Of a stretch of 64,000 bases of DNA, positions 33,581 to 43,281 are shown one piece after another. The DNA is from Xenosphaeropsis pyriputrescens (Eukaryota > Ascomycota > Leotiomycetes > Phacidiales > Phacidiaceae): positions 248,001 through 312,000 of the forward strand of contig JAGKQE010000032.1 in assembly GCA_022609375.1 (NCBI GenBank). Direction: 5' to 3'. How positions within the stretch are numbered: the first letter of the stretch is position 1; the number at the start of each line of letters is the position of its first letter. Below the pieces are notes generated by a model. That model was not told the origin of the DNA, ran no database searches, and worked only from the letters and a program-made list of their open reading frames with translations. The translations under genes and the position numbers were made by a program.

Positions 33581-35233
33581 ATGGCTAGGAAGAAAGTAGC
33601 AATCATTGGTAGTGGATCTGCAGGCATAGGCGCACTCTGGGCCTTGAACCGCACCCACCACGATGTTTATCTCTACGAGGCTGCTAATCGACTGGGCGGC
33701 CATACAAATACCGTCGAATACATCCATGGAAAGCACCGCACGAATGTTGACACAGGCTTTATTGTCCTCAACACTGCCACTTATCGTATGTATTTGGTTT
33801 TGCGCAAGTGTCAAGTGTTGGCACCATGGTTTTCTGACCTTCTCTAGCCAATTTTATTGCCTTCTTGAAATCTATCAATGTGCCCACCGTGCCTACTGAG
33901 ATGACCTTTGGTGTCTCTCGCGACCAAGGACTGTTTGAATGGTCTGGTACCTCTCTCTCCAGCGTTTTTGCTCAAGGAAGCAATATCTTTTCGCCCCGGA
34001 TGTGGCGTATGATTTTCGACATCATCAGATTTAATCAATTTGCATTAGATCTCTTGAAGAATGAGGAGAAGAGTGAGATCTATACAAACGGTGACGGTTT
34101 GCATCACGATGAATCGCAAGAAAGTATCGGGCAATACCTCGATCGAGAAGGGTATTCACAAGCTTTCCGTGACGACTATCTAATACCCATGACCGCTGCT
34201 GTATGGAGTACCAGTCCCGACAAATGTTCCCTGGAGTTCCCAGCAGTCACATTGGTTCGATTCATGTATGGCTCTACTATTCGTCAACACTAATCCGCGT
34301 CTTATGCTGACAACCTCTAGGTGGAATCATCATCTCTTGACTACAGTGAGCGCCCGCCCACAATGGCTTACCTTGAAATATGGCGCCAAGTCCTATATCG
34401 ACGCAGTAATGAAGGGCTTTCCGCCTAATCACGTTTTCCTCAACAGCCCTATCAAGTCTGTCACCGGCGAACCCGATGGACGTGTTCGTCTCCATAAGCC
34501 CAATGGATCCTCGGAAATATATGATCATGTCATTATAGCTACCCATGGAGACGAAGCACTTGAAATCATCGGCCCATCATCATCCTCTGTTGAGCGGAAG
34601 ATTCTTGGTGGTTTTCAGACATCCCACAACACTGCCATTCTGCACTCGGATCTATCGCTGATGCCGAAAAGGCGTGTAGCTTGGTCAGCATGGAATTATA
34701 TCACAGAGACATCCTCAACAGGCTCAAATGTAGACCAGGTGTGTTTGACGTACAACATGAATATCCTTCAACATATTCCGACGGACGCATTCGGCGATGT
34801 TCTAGTAACCCTGAATCCCCTGCAGTTGCCACCACCCGAGAGGGTACAGGGCCATTATACCTACTCGCATCCTCTTTACAATGCGGCTTCTATCCGCTCC
34901 CAGTCATTACTCCCGCAGATTCAGAACATTCGAGGCATCTCTTACTGCGGTGCATGGACGAAGTACGGCTTTCATGAGGATGGGTTCAGCAGTGGTATAA
35001 AAGTGGCCCAGGATCACCTCGGTGCGCAGCTGCCATTTAAGTTTCGGGATAGCACATTTAGTAGGGGTAAAAGACCTGTTTTGGGGGCCGCAGATTTGAT
35101 ATTGAGGGTCTTTATTTTGTTCATACAGATGTTTGTTGTGGCGGGTCAGACGCTCGGGAAGGTTGTTGAAGATGTAATTGCCCATGCTGTCAAGATGACG
35201 GAGAGAGTGGGCCAGAAGAAGAAAGTGATGTAG
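33581..35233 (+). CDS. FAD-dependent amine-oxidase-like oxidoreductase
   Basis: Three exons are inferred: 33581-33785, 33848-34265, 34321-35233, giving 511 aa. The N-terminal dinucleotide-binding motif is VAIIGSGSAGIGALWAL with the downstream acidic strand end (VYLYEAANRLGGHT), typical of the flavin amine oxidase/protoporphyrinogen oxidase fold. Later signatures are VDTGFIVLNTATYPNF, the VIIATHGDEAL strand and the C-terminal FAD-contact region GISYCGAWTKYGFHEDGF. A hydrophobic stretch (LILRVFILFIQMFVVAG) near residues 465-485 could anchor the protein in a membrane. This matches the widespread COG2907-like family (bacteria, fungi, plants), sometimes next to cyclopropane-fatty-acid synthase in bacteria; no such neighbour is seen here. 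The substrate is unknown. An in-frame ATG at 33512 would add 23 residues lacking family similarity. Confidence 0.88.
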
Positions 35234-35423
35234 CGTGTTATGCATATTTTACTTCATGTAGTAATTTAGTATCTTAGTCAAGAATTTATAGCACATAAGA
35301 TCATGACACCAAGATCTATATATTGATTTCGCTGACATACTGGCCATAGCGGCAATAAGAAATCCATCAATCCGCCAAACGCCTAAACAGTGCCGACCAT
35401 TCCTGGTAACTTTACAAAGTCTC

Positions 35424-36474
35424 TTAAGAGAAATCCTCTCCCTTCTCTTCGATAGCGTTCTTGACCCTCAACAAGATAGTGGTCTTCCACTTGTCCAACT
35501 TGCTTAATTGATCGAATTGGAAAAGCTTGTCTGCAAAAACCTCCTGTTCTCCTTCTTCCACCGCATTCGCCAAATCTACAATTAGCGCATGTTCTCTTGT
35601 GCTGGCGAACGTTGGGTCCATGTCACGGTATTTCTCAAGAGCGCGATTTGTGGCAACAAGATCGCCAACTGCCAGGAGACAGATACCGGACTTGAGGAAA
35701 TAATCCTTCACAGACCACTTCATCAGATTATTGGAAACGGACGAAGTCGCTACCTTCTCGAAATGGTTGATAGCTGCATAATAATCCCCCTCGAGTGCAG
35801 CAAGGTCTGCAACTTTCAGGTAAAGCTTGTTCGCCAACCTGTTCGAACATGTTAGCCATGGGGTTTCCTGTTGTATCGTTGGGTATAGTGAGCTTACGCC
35901 TCAGCATTATCACCCTCAAACCAGCTAGCAGCAATCTCATAGCTCTCCATAGCTCTCTTCTGATCACCAATCTCGAGTTCGTAAACTTCGGCTAGATTCT
36001 GCTTATGAGTGGCAGCTCTCCTGAAGTTTCCCTTGGATGTGTAGTGGTTTATCGCAACGTCTAATACTCTTGCTGCATCTTCAGGATCGGTCTTGCGGTA
36101 GGCCTTGAAGGCTTCCGTCATGGTATTTGCCGCATCATCGGGTTCGTTCAGTTTGTTTGTCTGAATATCCGCAGCCTTCTCGAAGGCAATTCCGGCCTCC
36201 TTGCCTATAGTAAAGCTGTCAGCATACTCTACAAGGCGCCTAAAAGTTATTGAAGCTAAGTACCTTGCTTTTGCATGCGGAAAGCATTCGCAGCCTGGGT
36301 ATATAACTCCACAGCATTTTCCCACTTCTCGGATCGCCCACCGAACAGACTGAAGCCCGAGCCGGCACTGCTGGCAGCTTTGTCTGCCTTTGAGTATGTC
36401 AGCCGAGCTATTTGCGGGGTGGATATGCTGTAGGTGGTTACCTTCTGCAAAAGTGCACGAGGATCCTGTGCCAT
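35424..36474 (-). CDS. SEC17: Alpha-SNAP, vesicular-fusion protein SEC17
   Basis: Four exons on the minus strand: 36474-36442, 36387-36264, 36204-35898, 35838-35424, giving 292 aa, the same length as the usual fungal protein. The N terminus MAQDPRALLQK is exon 1 and continues ADKAASSAGSGFSLFGGRSEKWENA, followed by TPR-like helices (FEKAADIQ, YEIAASWFEGDNAEALANK, YYAAINHFEKVA) and the C-terminal NSF-activating end (DKLFQFDQLSKLDKWKTTILL). SEC17 binds assembled SNARE bundles and recruits SEC18/NSF to take them apart. The first intron (gtaacc donor, GCTGAC branch, CAAAG acceptor) is readable through, which would insert a false 18-residue segment after Lys11. It is divergent from the Gta3-like gene, with 359 bp between start codons. 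Confidence 0.97.
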
Positions 36475-36833
36475 AGCGAAAAGTTGGTTTATGATTCGAG
36501 GAAGTAAATGGCTGAATGAAGGATATGATATGAAGTAAGTTGTTGGTTGTTGTTTGGTGGTTGTAAAACAAGTCAGGTCGTCGACATTTGTCAGTGTTCC
36601 AGGCTCACAGATCCGCCATATCTTGACTCTGACGCTGTTTCGCCTGCACAATGCTTTTAGCGTCGTTCAACGCATGCAGTTGCCGCTTCACAGAAACGCA
36701 TAGCCTATTGGTTGGAATTCAATCTTCAAACCGGAATGCATACCTACCAAGCATGATAATCTCGAATCAACACTGAACAGTCACATCTCGCTACCAAATC
36801 GCAGACCCCGATCCAGCTATTCAAACAGCAGCT

Positions 36834-37430
36834 ATGCGACCTGGTTTGTCAAAATACGAGCACAAATGTGCGAGCTTTGGAATGTCAACATTGTTCTTGA
36901 GAACGACTGTTCAGCAATTCCCGATACGGAAATTCAGTGCCTCCGCAATCCATAAACGACCACAGCCTCTTGATATCAAGGCTCTTCTTTCGAAGCCAAC
37001 CTGGTCTGTGAGATCTTTGCTGCCCGAGCCCAGCTCTGTCAGAACAGAAGTCACGCCAGAAAAGCTGCGCCATCTTCTGCGCCTTTCAGCTTTACCTCTC
37101 CCAAAGACCTCTCAAGAAGAAGCGGAGATGTTGAGGACACTACACTCCCAACTACATTTTGTCAAAGAAATCCAGAGAGTCGACACCAAGGGCATAGAGC
37201 CATTAGTCGCGATCAGAGACGAGACAGATGAGGCTCGAGAAGAGAATACAATTGGCTTGGAGTCATTGAAGGAAGCATTGGCCAACGAGGAGACGAAGGG
37301 TCGCAATCAAAGACCTCGAAGAAAGCGGGACATGGAAATTGATACAAAGGGCGTGGAAGATTGGGATGTTCTAAGTACTGCTGGGAAGACTGCAGGGAAA
37401 TACTTCATCGTGGACAGCAGCAAGGAGTGA
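36834..37430 (+). CDS. Mitochondrial Glu-tRNA(Gln) amidotransferase subunit (Gta3/GatC-like)
   Basis: A single exon of 198 aa. The first 45 residues are rich in Ser, Arg and Lys without acidic clusters (FLRTTVQQFPIRKFSASAIHKR), consistent with a mitochondrial presequence. The central part (VTPEKLRHLLRLSALPLP, then LRTLHSQLHFVKEIQRVDTKGIEPL) has the helical pattern of GatC/GatF, where short helices lead into a segment about V-D-T-x-G-x-x-P-L. The C terminus (VEDWDVLSTAGKTAGKYFIVDS) resembles the ending of fungal Gta3 proteins. The complex transamidates mischarged Glu-tRNA(Gln) in mitochondria. An internal ATG at 36882 (MSTLFLRTT) would give a shorter presequence and is equally plausible. Confidence 0.8.
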   Translation: MRPGLSKYEHKCASFGMSTLFLRTTVQQFPIRKFSASAIHKRPQPLDIKALLSKPTWSVRSLLPEPSSVRTEVTPEKLRHLLRLSALPLPKTSQEEAEMLRTLHSQLHFVKEIQRVDTKGIEPLVAIRDETDEAREENTIGLESLKEALANEETKGRNQRPRRKRDMEIDTKGVEDWDVLSTAGKTAGKYFIVDSSKE

Positions 37431-38018
37431 CACTGCTGGGCTCAACTATCACTTATCAACATCAAACAGACAACTCAAAAGGGCCAGATAGATCTTGGAC
37501 ATCTACGTCTTGTAAGAAACACAGTACACTCGACGAAGAGAACAAAATGAGAGAATGGTGTAAGGTAGTACGAGGCCAGGTACAACCTAGAATTTTAGTG
37601 GTGGGGCTGAGGTCATGCGATGTCCAAAATCGCAACATATCTAGGCAAACACTGTACTATGTACAACGCCACCTAACGAGCTTCTCACCATACTTTCTCC
37701 AAATACTATTTTAATGCTTAAGAAAAGCTCATCTCCTCAAAAGATACCCACAAGCAACACTGTGCTATTTGAAGGCATCTTTTATTGCTTGCATCATTCA
37801 CATCAAACGCCATTCCACTTATCAGAAAGCCATTGCATAAATTTCTGACAACTACAACGATACACTATCACAGTTTACGATTGTCTCATGCCCTTGGAAG
37901 GGCTGCAAGACCGACACTGAATAGCGCCGTTAATCTACGCTCCATAGATGCTCCTGCCTTGTCTAGGCGATCTTTTCGCTCTTATACCACCAGCTATAAA
38001 ACCAAAGTTCTTGCTGTC
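37431..38018. other. Spacer / possible 5' part of an orphan gene
   Basis: Contains the 3' end region of the Gta3-like gene. From about 37773 the plus strand is open in the frame that continues to 38369, and the encoded text is Arg- and Ser-rich (RAARPTLNSAVNLRS, SRRSFRSYTTSYK), resembling a mitochondrial presequence. There is no in-frame ATG before 38019, so an upstream exon would be needed. Confidence 0.35.
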
Positions 38019-38369
38019 ATGTTTTCCAAGAACTCAAAAAGGATTCAAACTGGCTCCAACCTCTTCTTCCGGGAAGCTTCAACTCCAATTGCGGCGAGCG
38101 AACAGCCCCTTTACTACTCGACATATGCAACGCCCGAGGTCGTGGTGTTTGATTTGAGAGACACACTTGGTGCTGCATGTCAGGAATGGATAGAGAACGT
38201 CTTGACTGGGAACCGGATGTCAGAAAGCAAAGCCGCAAATATGGCGTCTAAATGGTCAAGACCAGGCAACGAACTTGTTGAGGCTGATTATCAGACCCTG
38301 TTAACAGTGTTTGAGGAAGAATATGTGGCTGCTATCATAAATAATGCCAAAGCAGAATTCATTGGTTGA
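38019..38369 (+). CDS. Uncertain orphan protein, possibly mitochondrial
   Basis: From the first in-frame ATG the product is 116 aa; the frame stays open upstream to about 37773. I do not recognise the family. The stretch VVFDLRDTLGAACQEWIENVL has the spacing of motif I of haloacid-dehalogenase-like proteins (FDxxxTL) but with Arg where the second acidic residue is usual, and no other motif follows. The C-terminal half is helical and acidic (LLTVFEEEYVAAII). Base composition and codon use do not differ obviously from neighbours. It could be a species-specific gene, a truncated copy of a longer one, or a chance frame. Confidence 0.35.
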   Translation: MFSKNSKRIQTGSNLFFREASTPIAASEQPLYYSTYATPEVVVFDLRDTLGAACQEWIENVLTGNRMSESKAANMASKWSRPGNELVEADYQTLLTVFEEEYVAAIINNAKAEFIG

Positions 38370-38522
38370 CGGCCATTTTGATGCATCAAAGTTTAATCTT
38401 GTGAACGTGGGGTTTGGTTATCATTGTATACCCATTAAAACAACTATCATTTGCCCAGACCCTGACGCCTTGCAATTCTCAAATCCTTTTGGGAGAACCT
38501 TCACGGGTAACGATCACAAGCT

Positions 38523-40242
38523 TCAATTGCCCTTCTTGGCGAACCTACCCAAAGCTGGGCCAAGCTCCGTTTCCGATGCTTTGAGCTTTTCCTTGTTCCT
38601 GAGACCCTGCTGTTTCCTTAATTCCTCGATCTTCAGTCTTCTCTCGTCTACGATATTCCTGCTGCCCTTCTTTCTCAAGTACTTCCTCAGACTACTGTTC
38701 TTACCCCTACCACGGTTCTTGATATCGGCGATGGGGTCGGCCGGCTTCTTGTCAAGATCCTGTTCTTTCTTTCGTTGCTCAGCAGATAAAAGATCAAGAT
38801 TGCCGATGTAATCGGGGTTCAGGGAGATCATCTCTGGCTGGAGCTTGTTAAGAAGAGACTTGACTTCAGCCTCTTGTCGCTGCTTGGTATTCTCGTATGG
38901 ATTCAGTTCCAAAGCATCGAAGTTAGCCTCTCCGGCTCCTGGTACAAGAACCGAGGAAAACCCAGCGTCGTGGGATACTCCAAGCACGTCCTCAAATGGA
39001 CACCATTTGACTCGTTCGATACGCTTGCCCTCTCCACCCCATGCCATATACGGACTTTGTATTTTCTCTTGCTCGAGACTATGCTTGGAGAACAGGCCAC
39101 GCCATATGGAAGTTTGAGTACCCCAGCCGACTGCTGTCAACCCAGTATCCGAAATTGATATGGAGGAAGCGGGCTGCCTTGTGAAGTAGCTGTTGACTTC
39201 TTTGAACATGCGTATATCCCACACAGACATCTTCATATCCTGGCCGGCTGAGACCATATATCTGCCTTCACGATCCACAGCCAAAGAACGGACAGGCCCG
39301 CGATGTGCTTGGAGCTTAACGAGTGGTGTTGTGGAATTGGGTGACCATAACGTGACGGTTCCATTTTGGTGGCCCATATGAAGAATGGCATTTTGTGGGT
39401 TTTGAGTGAGTGAGGTGGGTGAGCCAAGCCTGGTAGGAAGTTCGATAACCATTTGGCCGGTCGATGTATCTTGGTATTTGAGGTAGCCAGCATTTCCCTA
39501 TATCAAATCAATTTCTGCCATAATGACTGTAAATTCTCAAACTTACAACGGTCGCCAGAAGATAATGATATGGCAAGAACTCCATGTTTGTGACCTCAAT
39601 ATGCTTCTTCAGACAGTGCAATTCGACACCAGCTCGATCGTAGATGTAGACATATTTCTTCTGCGCAACAGCAAAGTACTGGTTGTTGTGTAGCCATTTT
39701 GCATCTCTGATAGTCTCTCCAAGCTGTAATTCACATCCCAGCTTTCCATCCCTCCATTCCATAGTTGCAACATGACCTTTCCTGCCTGCAAGCAAAAGTT
39801 CTCTGCCATTCCTCGTATAATCGCACATATATGGTCCTAAGCCATCAAGTTTGAGTTCAAATCCCTTCTTCGCAGTCTCTATTGCAACATCTTGCCGAAT
39901 TTCGTCTTGTCTCACCTTGTATGTTTTCTCCAATTCGTGTTCTGGTTCCAAAAAACCGCTTGTGTTCTCAAGAAGGATCTCAGCATCCTTGGCCTTGATT
40001 GTCGCATCGCGGTACTTTGTTTCAAGCGCTTTGAGATTTCCACGCAATTTTTTGTCCTTGATTCCGTTCAAAGGAATCTTCTTCCCACGTCCATATGCTC
40101 TCTGTGCTTCCTTTCGTCGTCGCTGTTCTTCTTGGCTTGTTGTGGTGGTAGCAATCTCGGTGCGAGCGCGTTTGATAGGGACGGCACCATTGAAATGGTC
40201 ATTGGTGGCAGATGCCTCCAGACGATCTACAGTATCGGTCAT
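38523..40242 (-). CDS. UTP7: U3 snoRNP-associated WD40 protein UTP7 (WDR46/BING4)
   Basis: Two exons on the minus strand: 40242-39547 and 39497-38523, giving 556 aa, as expected for the family. The N terminus has KRARTEIATTTTSQEEQRRRKEAQRAYGRGKKIP. The WD40 propeller runs over about residues 140-430, with GPYMCDYTRNGRELLLAGRKG, GHQNGTVTLWSPN and SAGQDMKMSVWDIR. The conserved C-terminal BING4 block contains SPYMAWGGEG, VLVPGAGEANFDALELNPYE and LLNKLQPEMISL. It ends in a basic tail rich in Lys and Arg. UTP7 belongs to the small-subunit processome that folds and cleaves pre-18S rRNA in the nucleolus. The intron uses gtaagt and a TTGATATAG acceptor. The start codon lies 302 bp from that of TSR1 on the opposite strand. 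Confidence 0.96.
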
Positions 40243-40544
40243 GCTATAGAATAGACTGAAGAGATAGAGGCAGGATTGAGAAGATGTCGAGATATTTTGC
40301 GCTGTTAATTCTTCGAGTTCACAATTTGACTTTCAACTTTCTTTGGAACTTTTGGGCGCTAATATTTCGGCAGGCTCTTATCAAATTCTTATCGACCACC
40401 AAGCGGGCCTCTCCCACAAAAACATTTCCGGCAGAAACTGGAAGTTTATCGCAACACGATCGCGAAAGAACAAGCATACCGATACTCAAAATAAAAATCC
40501 TGGATTCTCTTCCATACCGATTCAAGGCCGGAGGTAGCGGCAAA
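40243..40544. promoter_or_regulatory. Shared divergent promoter of UTP7 and TSR1
   Basis: 302 bp lie between the two start codons, so both promoters and both leaders must fit here. It contains A-rich and T-rich patches (ACAAAAACATTT near 40420, CAAAATAAAAATCC near 40490). I looked for yeast-type ribosome-biogenesis boxes (RRPE AAAATTTT, PAC GATGAG) and found no convincing exact copy. Confidence 0.6.
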
Positions 40545-43037
40545 ATGCCTACAAGTGTCGAGTCTCACTCGCACAGAAACACGACGAAAACTTCTCACAA
40601 ACCCTTCAAGGCAAGAAAAGCCACCAAGGGCCAGTTGAAAGAGATTTCAAAAGGTGAGTTCATACTGCTAGAATCTTAGAAAATTCCCCAGGTACTAATT
40701 TCTACTACAGGCAAGGTCGAAGATGGAGGGCCTCGCAGATCCCCCCACCAGCAAATGATGTCGAAAATGGAGCGCCGTAACCAAGCAAGACAAAAGCAGC
40801 AGACTAAACACAAGGAGCACATGCGAGAGGCAAACGTCTTCGTAGGACGTGATGGAGCCGCCAGAATCGTCGCGGTCATTCCATTGTGTGAAGATGGGAA
40901 CGCTGCGGCAGCTGTTTGCCAGTTGAGCGGCAGTCTCGACATCGAAGTTGAAGTGCCGGAGGAGGGCATTGTTCGCACTGAGATTGAACGGTTCAAGCAG
41001 AAGGTGCAGTATGTAACTGTGAAGAGGGATCTCACGGCCTGCTTAGACGCCTGCAGAATTGCTGATTTCGTGATCTTTATTTTGTCTCCGGATCAAGAGG
41101 TGGACGATTTGGGCGAGCTCATTCTTCGCAGCGTTGAAAGTCAGGGTCTTTCTACGTTGTTGACTGTGGTCCAGGGTCTGGACAAGGTTCAACCTGTCAA
41201 GAAGCAAGCACAAGTCGCTGCTTCGTTGAAGTCCTACATCACTCATTTTCATCCAGAACAAGAGAAAGTCCATAACCTTGATAATAGACAAGAATGTGCG
41301 AATATGATGCGATCATTATGCACAACTACGCCAAAGGGTGTTAGATGGAGGGAGGATAGAAGCTGGATGCTCTTGGAGGATGTACAATGGCCAGGTACTG
41401 ACTCCGGAAATGTTGTCGTTACCGGTGTTGTACGAGGCAAAGGATTGAAGGCGGATAGATTGGTGCAAGTCGGAGATTGGGGCGATTTCCAGGTCGAAAA
41501 GATCACCGCTGCACCACTGCCTTCTACAAAGCGAGCACGGACTGAGCAGATGGCTATCGATGGAACGCAGACCGAGGATATCCTCGAGACTCCTACCGAG
41601 GATCAGGATAACTTGGCTGAATTGGCCCCTGAAGAGGTTATGATGAACGACATTGACGCTGGAATGTCGGTAGCTACGCAGGACAAACGAGGTGTTCTTT
41701 TGGACGATCATCACTATTTCTCAGACGATGAAACTCACGTTCCTGCGAAGCCAAAGCGACTACCCAAGGGGACATCCAATTATCAGGCTGCGTGGTTCCT
41801 CGGTGATATGTCAGAAGATGGTTCTGATTACGAGGACGTAGACGAACAAGGCAGTCTTAATATGGACACTCTAGCCTTGCCCATGGATGGTATTGAGGGA
41901 TTCGCGCCTCGCGAGCCAACAGAAGCCGCACCTTCTGAGTACCCACAGTCAGAAATGTTCATCGATCGCGCTGCAGAGGAAGAGGCCGAGCAGTTGGCAG
42001 CTTTCAGATCAAGAAAGGGAGATGAAGCTGAAGAGGATTTGGAGTTCCCGGATGAAATCGAACTTCATCCACAAGTGTTGGCGAGGGAACGTTTGGCTAG
42101 ATATCGTGGACTAAAGAGTTTGCGAACGAGTACCTGGGAAGAGGACGAGGACAGGGCTCACGAGCCCGAGGATTGGCGTAGACTTCTACAAATTGTTGAC
42201 TACAAGTCTGCACGAAGCGCTGCAGCCCGTGAAGCATTAATCGGTGGTGTTTCTCAAGGAACTCGTGTGTCAATTCACCTCAGAAATGTGCCCTTTTCGC
42301 TCAAGGATTCGTTCAGGCCGACTCAACCCTTGGTACTCTTCTCGCTCCTTCGTCATGAGCATAAGCGCGCTGTGCTCAACTTCAACATGACATTGAGCTC
42401 CGATTATCCAGCACCAATTAGATCCAAGGAAGAGATTGTGGTACAATGCGGTCCTCGCCGCTTTGTCATCAATCCTCTGTTCTCTCAAGGTGGCAACACA
42501 CCCAACGACGTCCACAAATTCGACCGCTTCCTTCACCCAGGGCGTTCGGCCATCGCTACTTTTGTTGGTCCATTGACCTGGGGTTCTGTCCCAACGCTCT
42601 TCTTCAAACGTCCAGTATATGCTCCAAGCGTTGCTGAGGAGCAGAGGCTCCCTCTCGAGTTGATTGCTACTGGCACATCACTTCCACCCTCCTCATCTCG
42701 TGTCATTGCTAAGCGTATCATTCTTACTGGGCATCCATACAAGATACACAAGAAGCTTGTTACGATCCGCTACATGTTCTTTAACCGCGAGGATGTGGAG
42801 TGGTTCAAGGCTTTGCAATTATGGACCAGGAGAGGAAGAAGTGGGTTCATTAAAGAAAGTCTTGGTACGCACGGCTACTTCAAGGCCACATTTGATGGCA
42901 GAATTAATCCACAGGATTCTGTAGGCGTAAGCTTATACAAACGCGTATTCCCCAGAAACGCGAGGGCCTGGAGGGGTGAATTGGAGGAGGTTCCTGTGTT
43001 GGTTGAAGGCGAGGGAGAAATAGAAATGGCAGATTGA
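40545..43037 (+). CDS. TSR1: 40S ribosome biogenesis protein TSR1
   Basis: Two exons are inferred: 40545-40653 and 40711-43037, giving 811 aa. The N terminus is basic (HKPFKARKATKGQLKEISKGKVE) as in the Bms1/Tsr1 family. The AARP2CN-like middle has VQYVTVKRDLTACLDACRIADFVIF and SLKSYITHFHPEQEKVH. An acidic linker (MSEDGSDYEDVDEQG; DEAEEDLEFPDEIELHP) precedes the C-terminal domain with YRGLKSLRTSTWEEDED, PLVLFSLLRHEHKRAVLNF and HPYKIHKKLVTIRYMFFN. TSR1 looks like Bms1 but has no working GTP-binding motif, and none is seen here. It binds late pre-40S particles and blocks the GTPase-factor site until cytoplasmic maturation. The intron uses gtgagt and ACTACAG. Confidence 0.97.
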
Positions 43038-43281
43038 AGCGTTGGTTGTCGAGCCTTGCTTTGCACAGGCATCTTCACTCAAGCTTATGAGGCACGAATT
43101 TAGGCGTTACTCCAATTGGAAATATTTAACATTCGGCAGTGATGATAACTCTACTACCAGGATAATATCAAATGGCCCGACTCCCCACAAAGCACTATTG
43201 TCCAACAGATATGAATATGAAATTTAGATTCGATAACATGACTCCAGCCCAACCCCATTTTCATATCAAATCACTGAATAT

